From positions 50,667,920 to 50,731,919 of the forward strand of contig OY282606.1 in assembly GCA_958298945.1 (NCBI GenBank): a stretch of 64,000 nucleotides of DNA, given 5' to 3'. The notes beneath the pieces were generated by a model. It searched no databases, was not told where the DNA came from, and saw only the letters and a program-made list of their open reading frames with translations. This document shows, in pieces, positions 1-10,757 of this stretch. The stretch comes from Atherix ibis (lineage: Eukaryota; Arthropoda; Insecta; Diptera; Athericidae). Position 1 is the first letter of the stretch. Every line of letters begins with the position of its first letter. A program made the position numbers and the translations under genes.

Positions 1-1185
1 AGCCTCAGTATTTGAATAAATCGCGCGACCAGTGACGCTTAAGTCTTCGATGGGTATTTCTAGGGAAGGAAATAGAGGTTAGTTCTTGAACAAAAGGATT
101 ATTATGATTGAGGACACGGGAACGGAACTTTTTATAGCGAGATACTGCCACATCAAAAACAAATGGGACTTTAAGATCACGATGAATAACAGTATTGCGA
201 ACATAAAAGGGGGCATCGACAATTGTTCGGAGTATTTTTGATTGAAGGGACTAGATTGGACGGGAATTAGAAGGCTTAGTAGATCCCTAGAGTTCAGTAA
301 GGTATTGTATAACAGTACTTTGCTGTCTATAGTAAGTTTGGAACGTTTGTCTAGAAGTCGAAGTAGTTTTAGGTATCGTCTTTTAAGTTCTTGTCTTTTA
401 AGTCTTGTATGTGGGTTCTATGTCAAGCGTTTGTCTAAAGTTCAGTCCTAGGTACCGAGCTACGGTGTGTTGAGGTATGGCACTGCCATTAAGGTATATG
501 GGAGGGCATGACTCACGACGGAGAGTGAAAGTTACCTGGGTAGATTTACGTTCATTGACTTTTATTCCCCACCAATTCTGGATGGTTTGGATTTGGATTT
601 GGAGAGTTTCGGAAGCATGTTAAGGATTTTCGCTAGATGCAAGGCAGGCCGTATCATCGGCGTATGTAGCAAAGAAGATATTAGGGCAGATTGGGATATC
701 GGATGTGTAAATATTGTAGAGGATGGGTTCAAGTATGCTACCCTGAGGAACCCCAGCCAATATCGGAGAGATATAGGAGAGTTCGTTTGATTCATTTACT
801 TGGAAGTGTCGGTTGGAAAGGAATGATCTTAGGATTAGGAAATAGGTGGAAGGGTGCCAAACTCTATCAAAACCTTGACTTATATCAAGAAACACACCGG
901 GACAGCACTCTAATCTTTCTAAAGAAGATGCAATGAAATCGACAACTCGATGACACTGCTGGGTAGTGGAGTGTTCGGCGCAGAAACCAATTTGTTGATG
1001 AGAAATTAAATTTGAAGATTCGACTAGAGGATGTAAGCGGCGAAAGAGGATTTTTGAGAATACTGGAAGGAGACTTATTGGCCTGTAGGAAGTGTGGCGG
1101 TTTATTGGTTTATTGGGCTTCGGGATCATTTTAATGATGGCCAATTTCCAGAGGATTGGGAAATGTGTTGTTCTAAGGATGGACC
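1..1185 (-). mobile_element. Jockey-like LINE fragment J1 (5'-truncated, runs off the window)
   Basis: A minus-strand non-LTR retrotransposon fragment. Homology to the reverse transcriptase ORF begins near position 1185, at residues matching the approach to the MIPKPNKP motif, and runs to a stop codon at 5-7. The 3' UTR and tail lie beyond the left edge. The 5' end lacks the endonuclease domain, as is usual for target-primed insertions that stop early. Copies J2 (6276-7724) and J3 (about 13790-14700) belong to the same family, because all share the SYRPIS, FGF, LDIS, PQGSILGPILYN and NTHRRLK-type segments or a subset of them. The right boundary is approximate because no target duplication can be tested without the left end. 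Confidence 0.85.
5..1144 (-). pseudogene. Reverse transcriptase of Jockey-like LINE J1, disrupted
   Basis: The longest uninterrupted part (1144 down to 620) encodes about 174 residues of reverse transcriptase. It has a fingers motif (MIPKPNKP, then SYRPISLLPVFSKIL), palm motif A (FLDISQGFDRVWH, with the catalytic Asp), motif B (AGVPQGSILEPILYN) and motif C YADD at 653-664. Just after, a TAA at 620-622 interrupts the same frame, which continues with an NWWGIKVNERKS segment and TFTLRRES, typical of the thumb and connection of Jockey-clade proteins. Frameshifts near 430-200 precede the C-terminal part (PFYVRNTVIHRDLKVPF, then RNTHRRLKRHW), which ends at 5-7. No RNase H domain is visible in this family. 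This is the only one of the three copies that keeps the YADD motif. Assignment to Jockey rather than a neighbouring clade is an inference. Confidence 0.85.
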
Positions 1186-2496
1186 CCTTATTTAAAGTAT
1201 ATTTTTCCGTTCTTCTCCTTTCAATATTATTTTACCCAATTTATTTTTCTTCAATATCCAAAAAAATGTTCTTAATTTATTTCATTTTTCTGTTTCGCTA
1301 TTCACCTTTTATTTTTATATTTTTGAAACCTTTTGGCAAAATTCGACAAATTGTGCCAAAGAACTAAATTAACAGACGACGTGTTTCTATTAAAAAAATT
1401 TCGAGTCCTTTTTTAATGTTGCGTGTCACAGTAAATTGCTACTTCAAACGACAATAAAAAATTATGTCGAGGAAGGAAACATTTTATTGGAGTATAAATT
1501 AAAATTTCCCACCATAATCACTATGATTGTAAAGTTGATGATATTTGAATTTGTAATTTATGAGAAAAGAAAATTATATCCTTATTTTAAGGACTTGTTA
1601 TTTTTAATTCTCTTTTGTTGTTTTTCATACATAAAATTTACGAACAAACAATTTTATTTTATAAATCTTAAATTAAACTTTTAAATTGTTCAATATAAAT
1701 TTCTATGTACCTATTCGGTAATCTTTGAATATAATATTTGTTTTTAAAAAAATCTAAAATTCCGTACAAATCAAATTAAATAAAGTTTTTATCCCATCCA
1801 AAATTATTCAAATACTCGCCTCTCTAATTTACAATTTACGATTTTTAATACAATTTATTTTATAATTATACGGCAAAAGTATTGAACATTTGGCATAGAC
1901 ACATAAAAATAGGAAAATAAATATGAAAAAACAAATCAAATTTATTCTACAAACTTGCACTTTGGTACAAATTATTTAAAAGAAAATATTTTTACAATCA
2001 AACGAAATATTCGTATTAAAAGTTGCTGCAGTTTATTTTTAAAATTTGAGCTATCAACGTTGCATTGAATTAATTTGTATTCATTTCAGTGCATTTCTTT
2101 CTTCCTGATAGATTCTGAAAAATTTCGAATTTTTTGCAAATATTTTTTGTCGAGTAGTCAATACTTTGCCAAATGTCTTTCGCGGACTGAATTAGATTTA
2201 AAAACAATTTATTTGTCTCTTTTTAAATTTAATTTTGAAAAATTCTAAGTTTGTTATTACACTTCCCAGCAATGAGTTCTTTTCTTTCTATTAATAAAAT
2301 ATTTACCAAGAAAATCTATAAATGTAGAATATTTCTTCTTTATTAGAAGAATTAGTACATATTAATTATTATCCAAAAAGGTAAAAAAGTTACTGAAAGC
2401 TGATCTGTTCGTTTATAATCTATTTTCTTTTATTTGTTGGTTATAGACCATTTCTTGAAGATTAAAATAATATAATCTACAGCGACAAGTAAAATA
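1186..2496. other. AT-rich spacer without recognised genes
   Basis: Very AT-rich DNA with long T and A runs between LINE J1 and mariner A1. Short open stretches at 1092-1367 and 1436-1684 are low-complexity Phe/Leu/Ile/Lys translations of AT-rich sequence and have no recognisable domain. I see nothing else here. Confidence 0.6.
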
Positions 2497-3733
2497 AGAG
2501 GTCTGTTCAAAAAGTATCGCGAATTTTGAATTTCCGCAGATTACGTATATTAGATTTTTGCGAATTTTGTGGCGTTATGTTGGTACTCATGTCTATCAGT
2601 TATGCCGACAAGTTCGGCTATTTTGAATGTTCAGTTAATTTTTGACAGCAGCTTTTCTTGCACGTGTTTTGGCTCGTCTTCGATTTTTGTCCATTCCAAA
2701 AAATGGATCAAAGAATCTGTATAAAATTTTGTGCAAAGAACAAAATTAATTGCGCGGACACATTCCGAATGTTGACTGTGGCATATGGTGAAGCTACCTT
2801 GGACCGAAGCAACGTTTATCGGTGGTACAAAATGTTCACAGAGGGCCGAGAATATGTGAAAAGCGCGCCGGACGCCCGAGCACGTCAACAACAGACGAAA
2901 ACATTGATGAAGTGAAGAAAATAGTATTGCCATCAACTTTTCTAATCACCGTTAGAAAAGTTGCCGAGGACTTAAACAATTCGATTGGCACATGCCATTC
3001 GATTTTGACTAATGATTTGGTCTTGAGACGAGTCGCCGCGAAATTCATACCAAAATTGCTCATTTTCGACCAATCCACACAACGCGAGAAATTTCAGTTT
3101 AATTGCGTCTAAAGTTTCCGGGACCTGGAATCTAATAATTTCAGGGCGATTTTTAAGTGATTTATAATTTTGGTTTTTTATGGTTTTTATGATTTTTATG
3201 ATTTTTACCGAAAAAAGCGCGCCAAGTTCGGTCGAATGTGAAGGTTTTGCTTACAGTTTTATTCGATTGTGCATCATGAGTTCTTGTCACAGGGTAGAAC
3301 GGTCAATAAGGAATGTTACCTGCAAGTTATGCGCAAGTTGCGTGAAGCAATCCGCTATAAGCGCCCGGATTTGTGGAAGAACAAAAATTGGCTTTTACCA
3401 TTTTTGACCAAAAACAACACACTAATAATGCCGCAGCCACCGTATAACCCAGATCTGATCCCCTGTGACTTTTTCTTGTTCCCGAAACTGAAGAGCCCCA
3501 TGAAAGGACAACGCTACGCTAAGATTGAGGAGATAAAGACGGCATCGAAGGAGGAGCTGAACAAGATCACAAAAAATGATTTTTTGAAGTGCTTCGAGGA
3601 TTGGAAAAAACGTTGGCACAAGTGTATAATGTCTGGTGGGGATTACTTTGAAGGCGACAAAACAGATATTCATGATTAAATAAATAATTTTTGAAAAAAC
3701 ACAAAATTCGCGATATTTTTTGAACAGACCTCG
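2497..3733 (+). mobile_element. Mariner family A, copy A1 (1237 bp, internally rearranged)
   Basis: A complete mariner-sized element. The terminal inverted repeats are about 30 bp (GAGGTCTGTTCAAAAAGTAT at the left, its near-perfect reverse complement at the right), and TA dinucleotides at 2495-2496 and 3734-3735 form the target duplication expected for Tc1/mariner insertion. A segment of about 120 bp at roughly 3080-3200 does not match transposase and replaces the first half of the catalytic domain. The same foreign segment occurs in copy A4 (about 50727-50882). The element cannot make active transposase. Confidence 0.93.
2703..3679 (+). pseudogene. Mariner transposase (family A), broken, catalytic Asp 1 and 2 missing
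   Basis: The ATG at 2703 opens MDQRICIKFCAKNKI, the first helix-turn-helix of a mariner transposase, followed by RWYKMF. A frameshift near 2870 moves to the second frame, which carries the GRPSTSTTDEN linker, the second helix-turn-helix and FDQSTQRE. The match then stops for about 120 bp of unrelated sequence and resumes at 3200 with KKARQ-type residues, which are frameshifted until 3269. From 3269 to 3679 the frame is clean: LPQGRTVN-like, LWKNKNWLLPF, then PPYNPDLIPCDFFLF and FEDWKKRWHKC to the stop. The TGDESW segment (first catalytic Asp) lies in the replaced region. The HDNA segment (second Asp) is removed by a microdeletion after NWLL. The third Asp (CDFF) is kept. It is therefore non-autonomous. 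Confidence 0.9.
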
Positions 3734-3735
3734 TA

Positions 3736-6264
3736 TGTATTTTTTCAGTGACAGATCAAGTATTAAAACTCGGAGAAAATATCAACAAAGGTCTTTAGAC
3801 AGATCCTAGTGATAACATGATTCGGAACCTAATAGCCCGATGTGAAAGAGCGGTGGAAGCTATTCGGCAGAGCGTCCTTGATATTTTATCTCCCTCTACT
3901 CGTCATAGCTTTTGTAGATTATGAGCATTTGGGGGGGGGGTCTATTTGAAGAGGTGAGATTACGTAAATAAACCCCGACCAATTGAAGAACTTAAACAGA
4001 ACATTCGATACGAAATCCGACATTTAGGACCTTAAAACTTACTTACGGTCATGCGAAATACTGTAGAAAAGCTTGTATTTGTGAGCAAGAAAATGATGGC
4101 CATTTGATGAATATTGTTTTTTACGCATAGTATTTAGTCATTAATTATTTCTAAATAAAATAAAATAAATAATAATATAATTAAAGAAAACATGTGTTTG
4201 TATAAGTTAAAATATATTTTTCTACAAATAATTTAGTTTTAAAGCAGCCACGCTGAATATTAAAAATAAGAAAAATTTTTTTTTATAAATTTCTCATCAT
4301 TTTACAAACATTTGAATATTTTTCATTTCAAAAGCTAGTCTAAAAATTAAAATTCAATTTTTATTAAACACTGAAGATGTTAGCCTTTTTCTTTATTAAG
4401 TGTAAACAATAAATAGTGCGATTGAATGAGAAAAATCAACAGAATGATTGTGAAAATACTGACCAATATCAGTAAATAATTGCATCAATTGAAGTCAATC
4501 AATGGGTTGATCGATCGGCCCAGTTTAGATCGATCTTGTCTGAACCCTTGTCCCTCTTAGATCTTTGCGATCGTGAATAATGTGTAGCCTTCTTGAAACT
4601 GGGATCAAATATACCCCTCCTGTGGTATTATCAGAAAACGGGTCTATAATTGCAGAAATGTCAGCAGTACAAGACGGCAGCGACATGATGTGAAAACTTT
4701 ACAAAAAGGCAAATGGAAGATCACAGAAGATGAATGTCCCGATCGTCTGCAGTCTGAATTTCGTTGTAGAAGGGAAACTCTAAAAGCAGAAGAATGTGAT
4801 GATCAAGTCAGTGATATACGATAGTCACATTCGATGAGCAAGCAAATAAAGTTAACAGTTGTCACGTCCATTGTTTACGAGACATCCAGCATTGCATAAT
4901 AATTTCTTTACGATAGCTTATGTGTATAACTAATTCGTTGGTCAGTCGTTAGATTTTCTGTTGTAGATTTTATTGCACACTGCATAATATAGTCTATTAT
5001 TTCTCATACAGTAAACTATATTTTTGAGTTTAGTTAGTCTATGGCACCTCAATCTATACAGACTTCTACTAGAGTAATTCACAGGCCAAAAAGTATACTT
5101 TCCTTAAAAAGAAAATGAAAAACCAAAAACAAGTCATCATCCAGAAATTGTTAAAAAATGAGGCCTACAAATTAAATGGCATATGTAGAGTCGCGCATTT
5201 GTAATCAAATTTAGTGATGGAGTTATTAATCGTGCTTGAAATATTTAAATTTATTACGTGTATAAGCGCACAGCACCAACAATGCGTTTATGCAAAATAG
5301 TCGTGTTGAAATAATGTTTAAATGTCATGAAAGTTGGTAGGGGAATTTTTTTGTTTTATAGTTTTTGGTACATTATAGTTATTGTTTTTATAAAATGTTA
5401 ACTTACCTTATGTACAAATTGAGAATGATTTAATTTGGACCTTTTTCAGACCATATTTGGAATTATAGTGTCGTCTTTTGAGGTTAGATATGTGACAGAA
5501 ATAATAAAATATTGTCTAAAGTTAAGCTGAGAAATGTTTTTGTTAAAAAATTGTATTTTTCAAATATTTATAAGAAGGTAAAAATTGAGGAAAATTTTTT
5601 TAATATATAATCAACATAAATTTTGAGTCCTAAATTTGCTAAAGTCCTAAATTAATTTTATGATTTCAAATTAATTGCTCAAAATCAAATTTCAGAAGTA
5701 TTTTCAATGTAAAATATTGAAACTTTCTTGAATATTTAACAGCATAAGAATTTTAGTATTTAGAGGTCTCGAAAATTATTCACTCCACCGAAGCCAAGCC
5801 TATCTCCTTCTCTGGCACCATAAATGAAGCTACTGCAGGCTTCCAGTGCCTACTTAATCCATATGAGAGAGTCAGACCCTAGATAAATTGACCTCTATAG
5901 GCTGCCCACAGTAGCCTCAATAGGCTCATGTAGAGAAGCAAAAATTCTTCGAAGGGTCCTTTTATCGCAATGGTTTTTGCTGAGAACCCCATTTTCTGAA
6001 GAAAACATGATAACTGGCAATACTAGTGTGACCTGTGCTTTAGTGACTTCGATGTGATTGTTAGAATTTTTAGCGAAATAATTTAGACTGACTCTAAACT
6101 AGGCTCTGTTGACTGCCAACAGCCATGCGCGTGTTTCTTCCTCCATGTTCTTATCGGTTGCTACTCTTGACCACAAAATAATTTACTCGAACAAAAGGAA
6201 ATAATTAGTTTTAGCGGAATAAAATAACATTTTTAAGTCTTCATAAGACAAAAAAAAATGATTT
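3736..6264. other. Spacer with two small patches of coding-like sequence
   Basis: Mostly AT-rich DNA. A G10 run lies at 3931-3940. An open stretch around 3807-3918 (IRNLIARCERAVEAIRQ in one frame) looks peptide-like but matches nothing I can name. A GATC-rich patch around 4500-4830 contains the open frame listed separately. A G+C-richer patch at about 5780-6130 has no open frame of note. The remainder shows no recognisable gene or repeat. Confidence 0.5.
4597..4824 (+). other. Unidentified Cys-rich open stretch (75 codons, no start codon)
   Basis: The frame is open from just after a TGA at 4594-4596 to a TAG at 4822-4824. It has no ATG at its head, so it would have to be an internal exon or a decayed fragment. 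The translation has charged, protein-like composition with seven cysteines, including FRCRRETLKAEECDDQ near the end, unlike the Phe/Ile/Lys-rich translations of the surrounding DNA. The DNA is GATC/CGATC-rich locally. I do not recognise a family. It may be a relic of an element or a host exon, and chance is not excluded. Confidence 0.2.
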
Positions 6265-6275
6265 AGTATTAAGGT

Positions 6276-7724
6276 TACCGATTTAAACTCTGATCATAGT
6301 CCTGTTCTCTTTACCCTTATTTCTAAGCCAATCTAAAAGACTCTTCATCCTAGGCTGATAAATGGCAAAATAGACTGGAACAGATTTAGAAACAAATTAG
6401 ACGTCAACTAAAAATGGAAATTAGAAAACACTATAATGAACGGCATGATACTTATACAAAATCGCTTAGTGACCATATTTCTTACTGAAACAAAATGACG
6501 GTAACTGGGCAAAAACATATAAAGAAAAAACCGAAGTATTTGCTAAACATTTGGTAAATATTTTTACTCCACATGATGATATAGAAGACAAATCGCATAC
6601 TAACAAAATTATCGAAGAATTAATGTCTCAAGTCCCTATGACTCAAGTCCCTCGGAAATTAAATCTACAATTCTGCGCCTTCGCAATAAAAAAGCTCCTA
6701 TTCTGAAGTAAATTTCCCAAAAAGCTTTAGTTTTAATCACATATATTTTTAATACAATAGTATCCTGCGCACAACCTATTTTCCCTTACTCTGGAAATAT
6801 TCTGTCTTAAAAATGATTCCTAAACCAAATAAACCCAATAATTCTCCTTCCTCCTATAGACCTATCAGTGTCTCACCAATTCTTGGTAACAAATTTGAAA
6901 AACTCCTATTAAAACGAATCTACCCAATACTAGTTAATGAAAAAATTATTCCTGATCAGCAATTTGGCTTCCGATCTGAACACTCCTCTCTTGAGAGAAA
7001 AGACTATTCCCCAAGAGTATTTTTAGATATCTCCTAAGCTTTTGATCCTGTGGGGCATCCTGGACTGCTCTGGAAACTCAAAAGCTTTCTTCCTTCAACA
7101 TACTACCTTATCATAAAATCATATCTCTCCCAACGACATTTTCAAATTGCAATTAACTCAGAATCCTCAGGAATATGTCCTATTCTAGCCGGACTCCCAC
7201 AAGGCAGTATCCTTGGTCCCATCTTATATAATATTTATATTATTTCAAACGCTCGAAACTAACAATTAAAAGTAAGCTTCTAAAAACCAATTTGGACATA
7301 TGGAATTAAACTTTGTGGTTCAACGAAACGTTCCAATTCCTATTGCGTTCAGGCCTTACAATCCAAAATCCTCTGTAAAATTGTTGATGCCCCGTTTTAT
7401 GTTCGTAACAACATAATACATCGTGATCTAAATGTTCCCTTTGTTCAGGACCTTTGCATTTCACTCCCGTTTACCCTATCATCATAATCCACTTATAAGA
7501 GAATTATCCTGTACTGCCCTCCCCGGAAACACTCATCGGAGACTTAAGAGACAGTGGCCTAAAGATTTTCTAGAGGAATCTAACTTCCATTAGTTTGAGA
7601 AACGCCGATGGGTGTTTACTCCCACTTTATGATGGCACTAGTTTGTTAATTAAAATGTTATGTAAATCTGCTTGTTATAATAAATTTGTATTATAGTTGC
7701 AGGTAAAAAAAATTTTTTTTAAAA
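6276..7724 (+). mobile_element. Jockey-like LINE copy J2 with 11-bp target duplication
   Basis: A plus-strand LINE flanked by a perfect 11-bp direct repeat, AGTATTAAGGT, at 6265-6275 and 7725-7735, which I read as its target site duplication. The body starts inside the endonuclease domain (DLNSDHSPVLFTL, holding the C-terminal Ser-Asp-His motif of AP endonucleases) and ends after the ORF2 stop with a short 3' UTR and A/T-rich tail at about 7703-7724. It is 5'-truncated and carries two internal deletions compared with a full ORF2. One lies after the endonuclease and the other removes the reverse transcriptase YADD region. Confidence 0.88.
6280..7593 (+). pseudogene. Endonuclease/reverse transcriptase ORF2 of J2, decayed
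   Basis: The order of recognisable parts is as follows. The endonuclease end (SDHSPVLF) is at 6289-6320. A linker lies at about 6480-6620 (NDGNWAKTYKEKTEVFAKHL). RT fingers run from 6813 (MIPKPNKPNNSPSSYRPIS). FGFRSEHS is near 6965, and motif A (VFLDIS) is cut by a stop at 7035-7037 where the Lys/Gln codon should be. Motif B is LAGLPQGSILGPILYN. The YADD motif and the following several hundred bases are missing. The C-terminal part returns at about 7295 (IWTYGIKL-like, PFYVRNNIIHRDLNVPF, NTHRRLKRQW) and ends with TAG at 7591-7593. Reverse transcription activity is impossible without the YADD. Homology to J1 and J3 is clear at the amino-acid level. Confidence 0.85.
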
Positions 7725-7735
7725 AGTATTAAGGT

Positions 7736-10700
7736 GACAAGGTCAATTTTCAATGAAATTGTCCAAGAATCGCAATTCATAGAAAAGAAATTACACATAA
7801 ATAAACAAATTACTCATAAATAAGTATTCGATCATACAATCAAGATGCCCATAAAAACAATTCGTTTCTACAGAAATAACTGCTAATCAATAATGTCAAT
7901 CCGATCGTACAGATTTTGATCGATGGATGCGATCGTGTCAATTTAATTACTAGTAAATGCATTGCTATCGATGAATTTCAAAATTGAGACTATCAAGATT
8001 TCTTCTTCTTCATATTCTAATCGACTCCACATTCCCCCCCCCCCTTTTGCCTTTTTTCCTCACCAACTTTCGAATTTGCTCAGAGTTGATGCATGGAACT
8101 CATAAGTAAGTATAAGTTTACCAATGAAAACTGATACAATCAAAAACTACTGGAAACGTGCCAAATAATGTGCATCGCTTAAAAAATGTTAATATTCATA
8201 TCGGTGGAGGAGAGACGATCTATTCATCCTCTTCCTTCTTTTTAGTACGATCGGGGCTCAATATTACTGATTTATGATAACTTACTTGTGCGCATTTAAA
8301 TTTTGGAGAGTAAAAACAATATGTCGGTGTCGTGCAATAAATTTTAATATTTCGATTATTGATTGAACCAATCGATTAGTTGGGAAGATCGATCAGGTCA
8401 TAATGGGGAAGATGATCGTGACAATAAATAAGTTAATAATCACGTACGATATAGGTAAATTTTTGTTTTAGTTCTTATATTATTTAAATGAGTTTAAAAT
8501 TTACTTTTTCAATAATTTCAAAAAACTAAAGTTTTTGAATTTTATAAACGATCTTTTTTTTTCCGGTCAGAATTTAGTAGTTTTCAAATTTACTCTCGAT
8601 CTATTTTAAAATTACTTTATGTATAAAAAATTGTTGACAAATATTTGTTAATATCTAAAATTATCGGAAACAATTCAAATGGAATTTAGTGTATATGTTT
8701 TTTATTTAATTTTTCTTCTATACAGTTTATTTTGATACGATTATAGCGATGTTTATTTTGGCTGAAATACTGACATGTTACGATAAACATCTACTATGTT
8801 GGTAGATATCAATGGAATGTGTGGGGATTTCCTTGGATTTGCATATTGCATATAGAAAAATTTGAAAGTACTTTTGTTGATGGTCTGTATTTTTCTTCTT
8901 TTGATGTATTTTTAGATGTTCTTGGGAATTTTTCAAAAATTTGCTTAGGAATTTTATTTCAAATAAAAATATTTATTTTTATATAAATTAGGTATAGGTT
9001 CAGCTCTTTTAACTAATCTAAGATATTTGTAAAAACAGCAATAATAAATATAGACTGCCTAATAATTAGAGGTCTTTTAGAAATTGTCATTTAAATTATT
9101 TGAGCAGATCTAAACTCTTTAGGGTATATTTTACATTGATTATCAACTAGAATTTTATTAAATAATTTAAATAAACTTGTTTAAAATTTTTTTAAAAAAA
9201 TATTTAAGGAAAATCTACAGGAAATTACTAACTTTTGACATTTTTAAAGCTATTCCTTCTAAAATTTTTGGTACCTTTTATGAAAAAAAAAATTTAAAAA
9301 TATCTCTTTAAATAACACTTGGCTCATGAAATTGTCAAATTTTATGAGGATGTAATGAAAATATTATTTCAACACATTTTCTTGTATCTACTTTGTACCG
9401 TGAAAAGCAGAGAAGAAATATTTCTTAGATTCTCTTGAAGTAAACCGACATGAAATTTAAAATAAATGAAAAATAGTCTATAAAAAAAAACGATTATTTC
9501 CTATGATTGAGTAGACACGGTATACAACAAGCACTAAAAATAAAATTTGTTTATTTGAGAATCAAAAATTTTGGGGGGGGGGGGACGCTAGTTTAGTCTA
9601 CTCTCGAGTCATGTCATCATCATCATCATCGAATCGAGTCGACTAAATTAAATCGAACTGAATATGATATGAATTAAAGCGATTTGAATCATGGATACCC
9701 GCGTCGAAGAGGCGTCAAGATGCCTAGCACAGCTTCGGTGCTTTTATTTTGGATACTAACAAATATAGAAGAAATAAGATTTAGAAGTATCCAAAAAAAA
9801 GGGCAAAAATAACTCTTTTGGGAATAGAACAGGCGCACTTCTCAGGTGATGACAGTATATCCGAGTCACTCCTGGCGGGTACTACCGCCGCCATTGACAG
9901 CGGGTGTCTATGGAAAGTCGGAAAACGTTTCAATAAATGATAGGCGGACGAACATTGTATCAATTACGCCGGACGCATGCCAAAAAGCTTCGTAACTAAC
10001 GTTTAGGGGCGCATGGGAAATACGCTCGTATGCTGTCAACCCCCACAGAGAAATGGTGTTAATTTTCAATAAATCAGAAGATCCCCCGTCGATTTTTCAT
10101 CCAGAATTTCATTGAACAGTGATCTACATCATATCTAATTCTGATTCTAGTTTTTAAATGGTTTTGATTTCCGTTCATCAAAAATTAACATTTAAGTAGA
10201 TAAGTACATTTTCTAAAAATTTTTGCCTATAAAATTTTACTTGTGGAATTTTCGCAATACATAATTCAATCCGTCATTTAATATATTTTCTATTTTTTTA
10301 TAGAAAATGGTTAGGACATTATTGTGTAAGTTGAAGTCTTAAAAGCTACGATCATATTAAGATGCATACTAAATTCCGAGAATTTGACAATAGTTTTAGA
10401 CAAAATTTACTACGTCATTTCTAAATTGATTTCTTCATACAATAATAATTATAAATGTAGTTTCCGCGTATCAAATTCGAATGGCATTATTGATATCCTT
10501 GAAAAGAGAATTTAACAAAAAAAAACAACATAAGAATCACATAATATTCCCGAAAACAAACGTTTTTCAAAGGAATTTTCCGCACGACGAAATATTTTGC
10601 AAGATATATAAAAATTGCATTTCAAGGAATAATTCCATAAACATAAATAAAAACTTTCCATTTTACTAGAGGAAGTTCTCTTCAATAATTTCTCGAAAAG

Positions 10701-10755
10701 ATGAGGGCGCTTAGGACGATAGTTTCCTAAAAAGGTAACGGTACTTAAATATGTA
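7736..10755. other. Spacer: AT-rich DNA, ATCGAT/GATC-rich patch, homopolymer C and G runs
   Basis: Contains a patch at about 7890-8430 rich in GATC and ATCGAT motifs, a C11 run at 8034-8044, a G12 run at 9573-9584, and a short (TCA)n run at 9614-9630 leading into degenerate GAATCGAGTCGA-type sequence. A conspicuously G+C-rich patch with CpG lies at about 9690-10050 and is described separately. The rest is AT-rich with no gene. Confidence 0.5.
9781..9894 (-). other. Short ATG-led open frame in a GC-rich patch (possible first exon)
   Basis: On the minus strand, an ATG at 9894-9892 sits in GC-rich sequence (TCAATGGCGGCGG) and begins MAAVVPARSDSDILSSPEKC, followed by 17 more residues and a stop. 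The surrounding 350 bp are much richer in G+C and CpG than the flanks and contain no repeat shared with the rest of the window. The start looks like those of insect housekeeping genes with Ala-rich N termini, and a downstream exon would then be needed. No clear splice donor can be fixed by eye and no family is recognised, so it is only a candidate. Confidence 0.18.
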
Positions 10756-10757
10756 TA

